A stretch of 64,000 bases of DNA, taken from contig CM066988.1 of the NCBI GenBank assembly GCA_033977485.1, positions 6,427,501 through 6,491,500 of the forward strand, in the 5' to 3' direction. The notes beneath the pieces are model-generated. The model was not told where the DNA came from. It ran no database searches and was given only the letters and a program-made list of their open reading frames with translations. Below are positions 41,521-54,850 of the stretch, piece by piece (the stretch's first letter is position 1; every line of letters starts with the position of its first letter). The translations under genes were made by a program, and so were the position numbers. This DNA is from Hydrangea macrophylla (lineage: Eukaryota > Streptophyta > Magnoliopsida > Cornales > Hydrangeaceae).

Positions 41521-44500
41521 TTGCCGCTGCGTCGTGAGAATCGCAGTTTTGAGCTTGAGGCTGACGAGCAGATATCGGCTGCGTCGGTACCAGTTAGAGG
41601 CCGAGGTCGAGGTCGTGCTCGAGGACGTGGTCCAGGTAGAGGCTGTGGTCAAGGTCAAGACCGTGGTCGAGGTCCTTGTCGTGGTCGTGGTCACGCGCAT
41701 GATGTTGCATTTGAGTTTGAAGCTTCCACAGGACCGGTTGATATTCCTGATGGACCGTAAGGGTTACAGAATGTTGCCGATGTAATTGCAAGGGCAGTCA
41801 GAGATGCTATGCCGCCTCCTCACCCTCATGCTCCAAGAGGTGAGATAAATCCCGCTAGAGCTCGGGAGCGGCTGATTACCAAAGATTTCGATGCTAGGAA
41901 GCCGCCACAGTTCTCTGGTAGCTCTGACCCAATGGCTGCAGAGGATTGGCTTCAGTACATCATAAAGATATTCGAATTCATTGATCTTGATGAGGATGCT
42001 CTCCGCATCAAGTTGGCTACATACTTGTTTTCTGGAGAAGCTACCCATTGGTGGGATTGCACTGTGAGTGTTCATCCACTTACTGGCATGACTTGGAAGT
42101 CATTTAAGAGTCTTTTCCTCGATAACTACTTCCCAGAAGTACAGAGGGATGCAAAAAGGGCTGAGTTCTTTACCCTCCAACAAGGGGATATGTCAGTGAT
42201 AGAATATGCTACTATGTTTTCCACCTTGGCTCGTTTTGCTCAAGAGCAGTTGGTTAGTGATCATTTCAAGGCTACACGTTTTGCCTCTGGTCTTCGACCC
42301 TACATTCGGAAAAGTCTGGCTAGCACGCCTATCACCACTTATGCGGATACTTTGACAAGGGCGTTGGGTGTTGAAAGTGTAGATTTGGATCTGAAAAGGG
42401 CCAAGGAGATTATTACTCCAGCCAAGAGCACTGGTCTGTCTAAGAAAGCCAAGACAGAGACTAGGTCTCAATTTCAGTCCCAACCTCCTCAACAGCAGCA
42501 GCAACGATCCTATTCACAACAGAGATCTTCTTATCGAAGTTCTCAACAATCGGGGTTACAGCGAGGTGTGAATGCCGCTGGGGAGAAAGTTTGTCTCCGA
42601 TGTGGTGATCCGAATCATTTCATCAAGGTTTATCCTCAACCACCACCCAAGAAATCTCAATCGATTGGTTCAACACCGTATTATCCACCATCTCAGGCAG
42701 TATCCGCTCAGAGCGTGAAACCCTATCAGAACAGAGGTAATCAGGGTAATTATCAGAGGATAGATAATTGTGGTGGTACTCAGCCACAACAACAGCAAGA
42801 ACCCAAAGGATGGAATTTTGCTTTGCCTATGTCATCTGCTTATCATGTTTCTGGAAATGCCAGACCGTCTGTAATCCGAGGTATCGTCCCATTGTTTAAC
42901 TCTTGGGCATCTATATTGTTTGACACTGGTGCATCACACTCATTCATCTCATCATCATTTGCATCAGTATTGGGGTTAGAGATAGAATGCTTGGAGCATG
43001 TCTTATCTGTTGATACTCTAGTTGGAGGTGTTATTCATTTGAATCAAGTTTGCCATGGTTGTATGCTTTTGATAGCAGACTGACAATTGAGTGTTGATTT
43101 GATTGTTATGCCGAATCTAGGATTCGATGTCATCCTTGGGATGGACTGGTTGGTCGAGTATCGAGCTTTCATAGATTATTTTAAGCGTCGGGTTACTCTT
43201 TTCACTCCTGAGGGAGACAATTGTAGATTCGAGGGCGATCAGTTGAATTTGCCGCTACCCTCGTTGTTTTCACGGAGAAGTTTATATTCTTCTCTTGGAA
43301 CTCTGGCTAGTTTATTGGCCATGGAGAGGGGCACTCCTCTTGTGGAATTGCCACCCGTTGTTTGTGAATTTTCTGACGTCTTTTCAGAAGACTTATCAGA
43401 ATTGCCACCTGTTCGTGCTATCGATTTTGTAATCGATCTTGTACCAGGCACTTCGCCTATTTCTATTCCGGCATATCGTATGGCACCAGCAGAATTGAAG
43501 GAGTTGAAAATTCAGTTGGAAGATCTCCAGAGTAAGGGTTTTATTCGCCCGAGTGTATCCCCGTGGGGAGCTCCTATTCTCTTTGTTAAGAAGAAGGATG
43601 GAACGTTGAGATTGTGTATCGATTATCGAAAACTCAACCATGTGACGATCAAGAATAAGTATCCACTTCCAAGAATTGATGATTTGTTTGATCAACTCAA
43701 AGGTTCCACTTGTTTCTCCAAGATTGATCTGAGATCGGGTTATCATCAACTCCGTATTCGAGAGTCAGACATCTCGAAGACAGCTTTTAGGTCCCGATAT
43801 GGATATTTTGAGTTTATGGTTATGCCATTCGGATTGACCAATGCTCCAGCAGCATTTATGGATCTTATGCAACGAGTATTTCACGATTATTTGGACAAGT
43901 TCGTGATTGTATTTATTGATGATATTCTTATCTACTCTTCCTCTAAGGAACTTCATGAGGAACACTTGAGGATTGTCCTACAAGTATTGCGTACTCACCG
44001 ACTGTTCGGTAAATTATCTAAATGTGATTTTTTGTTGACAGAAGTGAAATTTTTGGGACACGTTGTCTCAAGAGATGGAGTGTCAGTTGATTCATCTAAG
44101 ATTGAATCAGTTATGGATTGGCAGCCACCTAAGAACGTATTTGAGGTACGTAGTTTCTTGGATTTAGCAGGCTATTACCCTCGCTTTGTAAAGAACTTTT
44201 CTCATATTGCTTCACCTTTGACTAAGCTTACGCGTAAAGGGGTGAAATTCATTTGGACTGAGGAGTGCGAGAATGCTTTTCAGCTTTTAAAGACTCGTTT
44301 GACTTCTGCGCTGATTTTGATTATTCCGGAGCGTGGTGTTGGCTACGCAGTTTATTGTGATGCTTCACTTCTTGGTTTGGGGTGTGTACTTATGCAAGAA
44401 GGCAAAGTTGTTTCCTATGGTTCACGCCAATTGAAGCCTCATGAGCAGAATTATCCAACTCATGATTTAGAACTTGCTGCCGTTGTGTTTGCCTTAAAGT

Positions 44501-46248
44501 CATGGCTTCATTACTTGTATGGGGAACGATTTGATGTCTTTTCAGACCACAAGAGCTTGAAGTATATCTTTACTCAATGCGATTTGAATCTTCGACAACG
44601 TCGATGGATGGAGTACTTAGAAGATTATGACTTTGAACTACAGTATCATCTAGGGAAGGCAAATGTAGTGGCCGATGCCCTGAGTCGCAAGTCATGAGGT
44701 TCATTGGCTTGTCTGACCATTCAGGAATGGAACATGCTCGATCAAATTAGGGAGTTTGAGGTAGAGCTTGACGGCTCTGATGATCGTACTTCATTATATT
44801 CTGTTATGGCTCAACCGTCGATCATTCAATAAGTGAAAGATGAGCAACAATCTGATTCGGTAGCATCTACTTTTCGTATGCGAATTCTTCGAGGTGATGT
44901 TATAGAAGGTTGGACTTTTGACTCCGAGCGTGGGTTGAAGTTCAAAGACTATTTATTTGTGCCATTGGCAGTTCGTGAACAAGTGATGAAGGAATTCCAT
45001 CATTCACGATTAGCGGTGCATCCGGGAGGTAACAAGATGTACCATAATCTGCGACGTCAGTTTTGGTGGAAGGGCATGAAGCGCGATGTCGCTAAGTTTG
45101 TATCTCGTTGTTTGACTTGTCAACAGGTGAAAGCCGAACATCAGAGACCTACAGGGTTATTGCAACCATTACCGGTTTCAGAGTAGAAATGGGAACACGT
45201 GACAATGGATTTTGTGACAGCACTTCCTAGGTCACCACGTGGTTATGACGCCGTTTGGGTCATTGTGGATCGTTTGACAAAGTCTGCACATTTTCTGGGA
45301 ATGAGTTTGACCGATTCGGTTGATGTCCTTAGTCGCTTGTATATTCGAGAGATCATTCGGTTACATGAAGTCCCTGTTTCGATAGTGTCGAATCGAGATT
45401 CGCGGTTTACTTCATTGTTTTGGGAGGGTCTCCAGAAAGCTTTGGGGACAAAATTGAGATTGAGTACGGCTTTTCATCCTCAGACGGATGGTCAGTCAGA
45501 ACGTACTATACAGACCTTGGAAGATATGTTACGAACTTGTGTTATGGACTTCAAAGGTAGTTGGGAAGACCACCTACCATTGATCGAGTTTGCGTATAAC
45601 AATAGTTATCAAGCAAGTATTCAGATGGCACCGTTTGAGGCCCTATATGGAAGACTGTGTCGTTCTCCCGTATGTTGGACAGAAGTTGGAGAAGCGTCTC
45701 TATTGGGACCAGATCTAGTAAAGGAAACTACTGAAAAGATAATATTGATTCGTGCGAGGATACTCACGGCTCAGAGCCGACAGAAAAGTTATGCTGATAA
45801 GAAGAGGAGACCGTTGTCCTTTGAAGTTGGAGATCATGTGTTTCTCAAAGTTTCACCTCGTCGTGGTGTGCTTCGTTTTGGACAGGATAAGAAGCTTTCA
45901 CCTCGTTTCATTGGACCTTTCCAGATTTTGGAACGTGTAGGTAAAGTTGTCTATCGGTTGGCTTTGCCTCCGCAGTTGGAAAAAGTTCATAATGTATTTC
46001 ATATTTCGATGTTTCGGAAGTATGAACCTGATCCGTTTCATGTTTTAGATTGGACTGATTTACCATTGGAGCAAGATGCGCCCTTTGAGGAGCAACCAGT
46101 ACAGATTCTAGAAGCTAAAGAACATGTGCTTCATGGTAGGACTATTCATTTGGTTCGAGTACTGTGGCGACACCATGGTACAGAGGAGACTACTTGGGAG
46201 AATGAGAAGGAGATGCGCGATCGATATCCGCAATTATTCGCTTCTTAA
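41521..46248 (+). pseudogene. Gypsy gag-pol, one frame broken by five stops
   Basis: All pieces share one frame. The likely original start is TTG at 41521 (TTG CCG CTG CGT CGT), where related elements begin Met-Pro-Pro/Leu-Arg-Arg. An Arg-Gly-rich N-terminus is followed by a TAA at 41758-41760. The gag core (SGEATHWWD, FPEVQRDAKRAEF) follows, with a zinc knuckle whose last Cys is lost (CLRCGDPNHFIKVY). The protease has DTGASHSF at 42922. A TGA at 43081 precedes RT (FIDD at 43912-43923) and RNase H ([23 protein letters not shown]). A TGA at 44695 and TAA at 44830 precede the integrase HHCC region, a TAG at 45184 precedes the DDE core (NRDSRFTS, TDGQSERT), and the chromodomain-like end follows. 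At least one stop fits CGA-to-TGA decay. No frameshift was found. Confidence 0.88.
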
Positions 46249-46309
46249 GTTTATTGTTTTCTGTGCTAATGATTATCTATGTGCGAATTTCGCGGACAAA
46301 ATTTCTTTT

Positions 46310-46322
46310 AAGGTGGGTAGGA
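46310..46322 (+). other. Polypurine tract of the gypsy element
   Basis: AAGGTGGGTAGGA directly precedes the 3' LTR TGTAATACCCC, the usual arrangement in plant chromoviruses. Confidence 0.75.
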
Positions 46323-48944
46323 TGTAATACCCCATTATTTTATTTTCACTTTTTATTCTCGAATATACCAGTTTTGGAAATTTTGCAGTATGAAATTACC
46401 TGTGTGTATGTGGGATTGTGCGAGCTCAACACATGGGATAACTTCCATGAAAAACTTGGAGCCCAAACATTTACTGTGCACTGTGTGTGCGTGTGTGTGC
46501 CGTAGTGTGTGTTTGGTATTATTTATATGACACTCAAACACTGTCTTTTCTCTCATCCCAACTCTCTGGCTCTCTATATCTCTCTCTATCAGTAAGCATA
46601 TAACATACAACACATATATGACTCATACACATACACACATATAGTTATTCAAGGAGATTCATTCAAGAACTTGGGGTCTTTCATTATTGGATTTTCTCTA
46701 TCTCTCACTGTGATTCAATTTGGGTATGATGTATTCCTATGCCAATTTTTGGTTTGAATTCAGCTTTTATAAACTGTTGTTATAGATATAGATCTAGATA
46801 TATATATGTAGAATTTCATATACACATATATAGTGAGAGAAATTAGTAAATTTTAATCCAAAAGATTGGATTGTCAATTGGTTTCTCCGTCTCTCGCTGA
46901 AATTGAATTGGGTAACATTTCTATATCAATATTTAAGTTTCAATTTCAATTTATATAAACTATGATATAGATATATGCATATAGATATATATATATATAT
47001 AGAATTTTGTATATATATCTTAAGGGTCCAAAAAATAGCGAGCAGAAAAACTGTCACAGAAACGTGATTTCTTTACATCAAATGAAAGGTCTCGATCCCA
47101 CGAGGCTCTCTTTCGAATTTCAAAAGATAATTCGCAACGGTTGCGACGAACGGTCGAATTAAAGTTTTGTCGTCGTTCGGTTTTTCAATAAAATCAGGAG
47201 CTGTGTTGTGAGTCATGAAAAATCAATTACGTATTTGAAATCTACGCGGAAAAAGGAAGAATTTCATATATTGGAAAGTCTATTTTGATTAAGTTTTCAA
47301 ACTGGGTAAAACTTAACCTCTGATTTCAAAACAGGGGAAGAAAAGAAGAAGAAGACGACACTGTGACATCTCGCGCGCGCGACCCGCGCGAGCGAGAGGT
47401 CGCGCGAGCGGCCTGCGCACGCGACCAGACTAGTTTTTGAAAGTTGTTTTAAATTAATCACGTGACCCTTTTGAAAGCATTCCGCGCGAGCGAGACCTCG
47501 CGCGAGCGGCCTGCGCGAGCGAGGTCCCGCGCGCACGACCTCGGGCAGTTTGATCAAATCTTCTATTTTGTTATACTTAAGTCTGTTATGAGCTAAGGGG
47601 CCTTGTACCCTATGCTTTAAGAGTTGTACTTTACTTTAATAGTAGTTGTACTTATGCTTAAAGGTGTTGTACCTCACTAATATACGCGCATTATTGTATA
47701 TTGAGATTTGTAACAGATTGAGCAGTTCCGGTTTCTATTCTGATTAATTATTCAGTCTATCCTCGGTGAACGGTAGTTCCGTATAACCCTCAATAAAGTT
47801 GTATAACATGTTAATAGTGTATTTACATGTTTACTTGAACTGCTATGCCTTAAGTGGATTAATTGAGTTGCTATGCTTTACGTGTTTACCTGGGTGATTT
47901 CAGCATGTCTATTGTGTTGCTTTAAATGATCGCACGCCTTGATAATTTGTCTTATGAAATATTGAATATGTTTGGTTGCTTAGAGCTCGCATATGTCATA
48001 ACATTTCATGAGCACGAGCATGAACACGAAAATCACGAAAATGGTTTTGGGATGAAAGACCTTAGAGGCTTTCGATTTTTGAAAATGGAAGATCGTATAG
48101 ACTTCCAGGTTTTGAAAAAGGGAAGACCTTAGAGGCTTCCTTGCATAAAACCCTCTAGGAGGGATTTTGTTTTGAAAAGTTAGAAATCCCGTATTTGTGG
48201 GTAGGCGTGTGAGATGGGTACCACTAGGAACTCAAATTGCGGGATGTGCTGCAAGAAACCCCTGTAACGGTAAAGGCTAGCCCTCCGTGTAATTCGTAAG
48301 GCCCAAAGTCCCGCACGTTTGAGGCTAGGCCTACGTGGACGGGAAGCCCATGGTCCAGGTAATGATAATGACGATTGAGGGTGAGTGTTTGAAAAGGGCA
48401 TGAAAATGGTTTTCATGCATTGACATTGGCATTCATTGCACTCATGCATATTATATAACAGATGTTATTGTGCGGTTATATGACTATACGAGCCTTTTGG
48501 CTTATGGACTATTAAACCTCTCTTTCAGGTGATATAGATAAGGGCAAGGCCCCAAGGCTTGACAATGCTTCCGCTATAGTTTGAAGACCCCGTATGTGGG
48601 GATTATCATTTATTAATGTAATGAAATTTTGTTTCAAAGAACATGTTATGCTTCAACTGGACAAATGTTAGTCCACCCGCTTTTAAATAAAAGGATTGCT
48701 TAACTCTGATTTTTTGCTGCTTATATTGAAAACATTTTGTTTCAAGAAAGAATGTTTCAAATGAAAACCAGACTTCTGTTTTATAAATGTTTCCAAATGA
48801 TGAACGTTTAATATAGGTAACCTCAGAGTCTTGGACTCGGGGAGTTACCGATTGGTGTCAAAGCCTACTGTTATTACTGTTATTGTTGTACTTCCGCCGG
48901 TTGACACCCCGTCGCCGGGAACCGTGGCAGGGCGGGGCGTCACA
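46323..48944 (+). repeat. 3' LTR of the gypsy element
   Basis: 2622 bp from TGTAATACCCC to GGGGCGTCACA, followed by the CTTCT duplication. It contains a GC-rich CGCGCGAGCG patch at about 47370-47540 that is mostly absent from the 5' LTR. Both LTRs carry the phrase CATGAGCACGAGCATGAACA. Confidence 0.92.
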
Positions 48945-48949
48945 CTTCT

Positions 48950-49132
48950 TTTTCTTCTTTGTTCCTCTGTTCCTAAGTGGCTAAGAATGTATTTTCAAAT
49001 TTTTTAAAGGGGGGGGGGGGGCTAATACAAAATATGTAACATAGTTAGGGTTCAAATTTTAATTTTGCAAAATTTTAGGTGGGAGGGGGCCTAGGCCCAC
49101 CCTCGCCCTTACCTCCCTCTGCCCATGTCTGC
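48950..49132. other. Right flank of the gypsy element with a poly-G run
   Basis: No gene. A run of about 13 G lies at 49009-49021, followed by AT-rich and CCTAGGCCCACC sequence of probable repeat origin. Confidence 0.4.
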
Positions 49133-49526
49133 TAGGGGTAGGTATTAGATCGGTTTGGTTTGGTTTGGCATATTCTGGTTCGGAGACTGAGGAACTGATA
49201 ACCGCCTAAAATAGATTTCAGTTTGGTTAACCGAATTGAAAATTCATTTGATTTTTTTGAATTCAATTAACTAAAATTGTAAAATTTTAATTGTTTTTCA
49301 TTTTTAAAAAAATTTTGGTTATTCAAAATATATGCATACTCATAATATATAATATATTTATATATTATTTTAAAATTTTGATTTTCCGTTTCGGTTCGAC
49401 TCGGTTTGGTTCGGTTAGCTTAAGTGGTACGAAATACCGAACCGAATTTTGTAACCGAAATAACTTAAGCAAGTTGATTATTTCAGTTCGGTTGGTTCGG
49501 TTAACCAAACTGTTTGCCCATCCCTA
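49133..49526. mobile_element. MITE-like element rich in CGGTTTGGTT/AACCGAA motifs
   Basis: Ends TAGGGGTAGGTA and TTGCCCATCCCTA form an imperfect terminal inverted repeat, and the interior carries inverted CGGTTTGGTT and AACCGAA blocks. This organisation is common among plant hAT-derived MITEs. The flanks do not show a clear 8-bp duplication, so the superfamily is tentative. Confidence 0.5.
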
Positions 49527-49764
49527 CTCTCCACATATCATTAATTTCAATTAATCAAACAGGTGGTATGGCAAAAAATTCTGAGAGTATTTTTTATAAT
49601 TTTACTTTACCACTAATAACCTATAGCTTGTTTATATATTACGGGTGGCTATCGTTGAATTTATCATTCTTCTTTTTGCTTTTGACTACCATGAAAATTT
49701 AACAATTTTATAAATATAATTTGAATTTTGGGGTAAATCATGTGAAAAATTTGTGGAATTCTTT

Positions 49765-50223
49765 TATTTTCATTTTGAATATATGATGTAGTTTGTAATA
49801 TTAAAAAAAATTTATATATATATACATGAAGGTTTATTCTTATTTCATTTAGATAAATGTGAAAGACATTATTCAAGGGGTGTCTTTTGGATTAAAGGTC
49901 ACTACTCTTTAAGAGGTGTCTATGATACCTACTATGAAAATATATCTAATGAAATGACATAGCCATAGGGTGTCATCTTTTAGAAAAGGCACCAAGTCAT
50001 CTATATAAGACAAGTGGGTTAGTCATTTATATATAGATGTGAAAAATACTAAATATGCATTCTCTCTGATTCATTTAAATGATTTCATGTGTCAGTTGAA
50101 ACCAATTTCCTAGAGGCTTTCATGTAAATCTTTAGAGTTGCTATATGGTAGATTTTCAGGCTTTGTTGTATCCTGGGGGGGATTTGCTAGAAATCATATA
50201 GCAAACTCTTTGTGAGTGGGGGC
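49765..50223 (+). repeat. LTR of family X, left part (split by copia 2)
   Basis: Shares long stretches with 59515-60651, including AATATATGATGTAGTTTGTAA, CAAGGGGTGTC and GCAAACTCTTTGTGAGTGGG. It continues at 55052-55151 beyond the copia 2 insertion. The plant of origin has at least two copies of this LTR within 11 kb; they could be the two LTRs of one decayed element. The host genome outside copia 2 is read through this break without loss. Confidence 0.6.
50219..50223. repeat. Target site duplication of copia 2, left
   Basis: GGGGC here and at 55052-55056. The related uninterrupted sequence near 60080 has a single GGGGGCAAATAACTCC at this point. Confidence 0.85.
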
Positions 50224-50439
50224 TATTGGAATATTGTGTATGATATAGCCTAGGTTCATTATACTTATGTATACTTCTGTATATTAGACTAGATTCGTTG
50301 TGTACTGCACTGTACTATCTAGGTTGTACTACTACTTACCTTTTCTTGTTTGTTGCCTAGCCTACATAAGAGGCTCCCTATTGTAAAGGTAAACCACACC
50401 TCAATAATACATTATGTATTCTGTCTCTCTACTTTCACA
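50224..50439 (+). repeat. 5' LTR of copia 2
   Basis: Starts TATTGGAATATTGTGTATG and ends CTACTTTCACA. A CATAAGAGGCTCCC-type leader motif is shared with the 3' LTR. The first base pair of the usual TG terminus appears mutated. Confidence 0.8.
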
Positions 50440-50856
50440 TGGTATCAGAGCCAAACGACTCTTGGTAATTTGTTCATCTCGTCACTGCTGTCAAAATTAT
50501 GCCACCTCTCTTTTCCGCTTACCACTATTCCAGCAATCTACGACCACCTATATCATCATTCAATATCCCACGATCCCTATCATCATCACCAAACTACCAC
50601 TCTAATTGAACCTATCAATCTACCTCTTTGATTGTCCCCACCATCCACCATCCACTATTCATCATCCATAAGCCCAAGCCCATCATATCAGTCATCACCA
50701 TCATATACCACCACTATAACATCATCATCATCTCACTACCTGCTACCTTTTTTTCAATTTCATAGTTACAAAATAATAATAATAATAAATAAATAAATCA
50801 ATAAATCCCCGACCCGACCCGACCCAATCCAGTTTCTGTCATACTGGCTACACACT

Positions 50857-53800
50857 ATGGATAGTATAAACACTTCTCAACCCATTAGGACCGCTCTTGA
50901 TGGCCCAAACTTCATTCTCTGGACCCAAGCCATGTCCAGCTTTATTAAATGGCAAAAGATGTGGCGCTATGTCACTGGTGACATCTCTAAGCCCAAGCCT
51001 ATCAAAGACAAACTAGAACCCAAATATCTTGAAAGATTAGAAGATTGGGATAGTAAAAACCATCAAATCATCACCTGGTTTAGCAATACTTTCCTCAGTT
51101 CTATCCACCATCAATTTGGCAGATTTACTACAACCAAGTCTGTTTGGAATTTTTTGGAGCATTGCTACACAACTACTGAGCTGGCTCATCAGTATCAGCT
51201 ACTTGGTATTCTTCATCGCATGAGACAACAACTGAGGCAATCCATCAACACCTTTCTTTCTGATATCCATTATGTATGGGATCAACTCGCCACCTCCGAG
51301 CCCACATGGTCCAATCCTACTGATGCTAAAAATTTCTATCAATATAGGGATAAACAACGTCTGATACTCTTCTTGATGTCTCTTAATGATGACTTTGAGC
51401 ATGTCTATGCCTCTCTCTTTCACCGTAGCCCTCTACCTACCTTGGAACAAGCTATCTCTCAGCTCCTCTCTGAGGAACCACGTCTTGCCACTCGCAAGAC
51501 TTCTTCTACAGACGTGGTTCTTGCTGTTCACAAAGGACCTCCTTCTAAATTCAAAAATAATCAGTCAGCGGCATCTTCCGAACAATAATGCAACTATTGT
51601 AAATTGTCTGGACATGTTCTTTTGCATTGTCCCACCCACGTTTATAAGTACTGCAAAAAGTTCAAATCTGGTCACTATCAAAGCGACTGCTTCAGGATTC
51701 CCATAAAAAATTCCCACAACAATATGTCCCAAGGAGGTTCTTCCAAATCTATCAATCCATCCCATCAAGGTCCATCCAGATCTACTGCTACAGCTGTCAA
51801 AAGTTCATCATCCATTGCACCTATCGAAGGAGGATTTTCTGTTGCTCATCTCGAGGATCTCCTCAAACAAGTTCTTGCCCACTCTTGTAATATATCTTCC
51901 ACTGCTATGTATATTACCTTAGGTAAGTCATCTTGGTTCTTTGACTCCACCTGTTGTAATCACATGACCTCTGATTCCACCATTTTTTTAACTAAACATT
52001 CTGCTCACCAAACACCAACCATTCATACTACTGACGGTTCTCACATGTCTATTAATCATATCGGAAGCATTTCAACTTCTCATACAAATCTTCTAGATAC
52101 TTATTTCATTCCCAAACTAACTATGAATCTCATATCTGTTGGTCAACTTTGTGAATCTAGTCTCACTATTGTATTTTCCTCCTCTGGTTGTTGTGTGCAG
52201 GATCGAAAGATGGGACAGACTCTTGGGATAGACCGTTAAGTTAGAAGACTCTCTTTGATTGTCTTTCTTGTCAACTTGCTAAACAATCAGCATTGCCTTT
52301 TAATAAAAGTAATTCTACTTCATCCGTACCATATGATTTGATAGATTCTAATGTTTGGGGACCTTCTCCCACTTCCACTATGGGGGGTTCTAGGTACTAT
52401 GTCATTTTTGTTGACAATTATTCCTGATACACTTGGTTATTTCTCATGAATAATCGGTCTGAATTATCCCAGTTGTACTTCACTTTTGCTAGTATGGTGA
52501 AAACACAATTTTCTCATCATATAAAAGTGTTTCGTGTAGACAACGCTGCAGAATACACAGATTCTATTGTCCTCCAATTTCTTCACCAAAATGGCACACT
52601 ACCTCATTGTTCCTATCCTTGTATATCCCAACAAAATGGGCATGCCGAGTGCAAACACAGGCATATTCCCAGCACTGTCCGTGCTCTCCTTATTTCTGCA
52701 TTATGTCCTAAACAATTTTGGGATAAGGCTGCCCTCATAGCAATTTATACCATGAATCGTGTTCCCTCCCCTGTGATTGAAAATTAATCACCTTATGAGC
52801 GCCTTTATGATTATCACCCTGACTACAATATGCTTAAGGTTTTTGGGTGTGCTTGCTTTGTCGTACTTTAACCACATGAAAATACCAAACTTGAATCACG
52901 GTCTCGGTTATGCTATTTTTTGGGTTATGGTATAGAACATAAAGGCTATCGGCGTTTGGATCCTATTACAAACGTCTTCTCGTGTCTCGCCTTGTTGTCT
53001 TCTAGGAACACAAGATGTTCTCTTCAATGTCTCAATTTTATCTTACTCATTCCAGTACTCCTCATTTCTTTACCAATCCATCTATTGACTTATTTCCTGA
53101 GATATATGACACAGCCACACTTGATGATACTCCTTATGTTCCTATACCACAAGCTTCATCTCACACATCTACTAATGATTTATCTAAGTCATCTGCTTTG
53201 GTTCCTCTTGAGCTGCTTACCTCGTCTGATGGATCTGCACCAACATCTTTTTTCCTTCCTAGACGCAGTGATCGGGTAAAATATCAACTACTTGTCACCA
53301 TGATTATGTTGTACTTTCTACCATCCTATCTCAGCATAAGCCTCAGTCTTATCACGAGGCCAGAACTAATCCTCTCTTAGTAGAAAGTAATGGATTTTGA
53401 ACTACAGGCACTGGAACAGAATCGCACATGGGACTTAGTCGACCTACCCAGTGGAAAGAATGCAATGGGGTGTAAATGGGTCTATAAAATCAAAACACAT
53501 TCTGATGGATCGATCGTTACAAGGCCCGCCTAGTTGCCAGGGGTTTTACACAAGAGTATGGGATTGACTATGAGGAGACAGTCACCCTAATTGCCCGACT
53601 CACTTTAGTCCGAAGCCTAATTATTGTTGCTGCTATTTGCCGTTGGGAATTATTTTAGATGGATGTTAAAAATGCCTTCCTCAATGGTGATATCACTGAA
53701 GAAGTTTATGTGCATCCTCTACCGGGATATTAGCATTCTTCTAATAAGGCCTGAAAGCTTCGTCGGGCTCTCTATGGTCTTAAGCAAGCTCCCAGAGCTT

Positions 53801-54788
53801 GGTTTGCCAAATTTAGCACAATCTATGGAGATTTTATTTTTACTTCAAGCTCTTATGACTCTGCCCTCTTCATTTGTAAGACAGATCAGGGTACCATTCT
53901 TCTACTTCTCTATGTAGATGACATGATTATCACATGGGATGACTTGTCTGGCATCTCTGGTCTCAAGTCCTATCTCAGTCAGCGTGTTGAAATGAAGGAT
54001 CTTGGAAAACTAGTTAATTTTTGGGTCTTGAGATCACTCCCAGCTCAGACGGATACTCCCTCTCTCAAGCTAAGTACTCTTCTGATCTTATTGCCCGTGC
54101 AGAACTAACTGACAACAAAACTAGTCCTACTCCTAGCGAGCTTAATTCTAAGCTTACACCTATGGATGGTACTCTCCTGGAAGATCCCACTTTGTATCGC
54201 CAATTGGTTTGAAGTCTTGTCTATCTCACAGTCACTCGGCCTGACATTGCATATGCCATCCATATTGTTAGCCAGTTTCTTGCAGCTCCCAGGTCAATGC
54301 ATTATGCAACTGTACTTCGCATTCTTCGCTACATCAAGGGAACCATGTTTCATGGCCTACATTTCTCTAATCACTCTACCCTTGATCTTCATGGATATTC
54401 AGATGCCGACTGGGCAGGAGATCCCACTGATCGACAATCCACTACTGGACACTGCTTCTTTCTTGGCAATTCCTGTATCTCTTGGTGTAGTAAAAAGTAA
54501 ACTATTGTTGCTCGGTCAAGTACAGAAGCAAAATATTGTGCTCTAGCTTATGCCACTCAAGAACTCCTCTGGCTTTGATGGTTACTTGAAGACATGGGGG
54601 TTACTCACTCCACTACAACTACTATTTACTGTGATAATTAGAGTGCTATTCAGATTGCTCGTAATGATGTCTTTCACGAATTCACAAAACACATTGAGCT
54701 CAATATTTACTTTGTGCGACATCATCTCACTCAAGGCACCATTTGTCTCATCCCCGTTTCCTCTATCGATCACCTGGTCATCTTTTTA
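50857..54788 (+). pseudogene. Copia 2 gag-pol remnant
   Basis: Gag (50857-51588, MDSINTSQPIRTALDGPNF) is the longest intact piece and ends in a TAA just before a CNYCKLSGHVLLHC knuckle. Protease remnant WFFDSTCCNHMT lies at about 51934 with Gly lost from the active DSG. Integrase shows RVDNAAEY and SQQNGHAE around 52530-52650. RT shows KMGCKWVYKIK-type and YVDDMIIT sequence (about 53460-53930). RNase H shows SDADWAGDPTDRQST near 54401 and ARSSTEAKYCALA near 54510. These pieces lie in all three frames with many stops, so the coding capacity is lost. Confidence 0.88.
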
Positions 54789-54850
54789 ATTTAGTTTCCA
54801 AACTCAGGTTGGTCTCGATCTTAACACCTTGAGTTTGAGGGGGGATGGAT

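Larger units (their letters stand above)
38920..48944 (+). mobile_element. Ty3/gypsy LTR retrotransposon, chromovirus (Tekay/Del-like), inactivated
   Basis: A 10.0-kb element with LTRs of 2356 and 2622 bp, a tRNA-Met primer-binding site, a gag-pol frame in gypsy order (protease, RT, RNase H, integrase), a polypurine tract and a CTTCT target duplication. The integrase C-terminus ends in a chromodomain-like segment (VRVLWRHHGTEETTWE), placing it with chromoviruses; Tekay/Del is inferred from LTR size and sequence style. LTR divergence (many substitutions, a 5' LTR deletion, microsatellite length changes) and five in-frame stops show that it is much older than copia 1. Confidence 0.92.

Noticed and set aside
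41479..41791. Overlapping Arg-Gly-rich and Thr-rich ORFs in several frames
   Set aside because: Composition effect of the RG-repeat part of gypsy gag; only the frame continuous with gag is kept.
50440..50453. TGGTATCAGAGC motifs as tRNA gene remnants
   Set aside because: Each lies just inside an LTR or in the viral leader and is a primer-binding site; no tRNA cloverleaf surrounds them.
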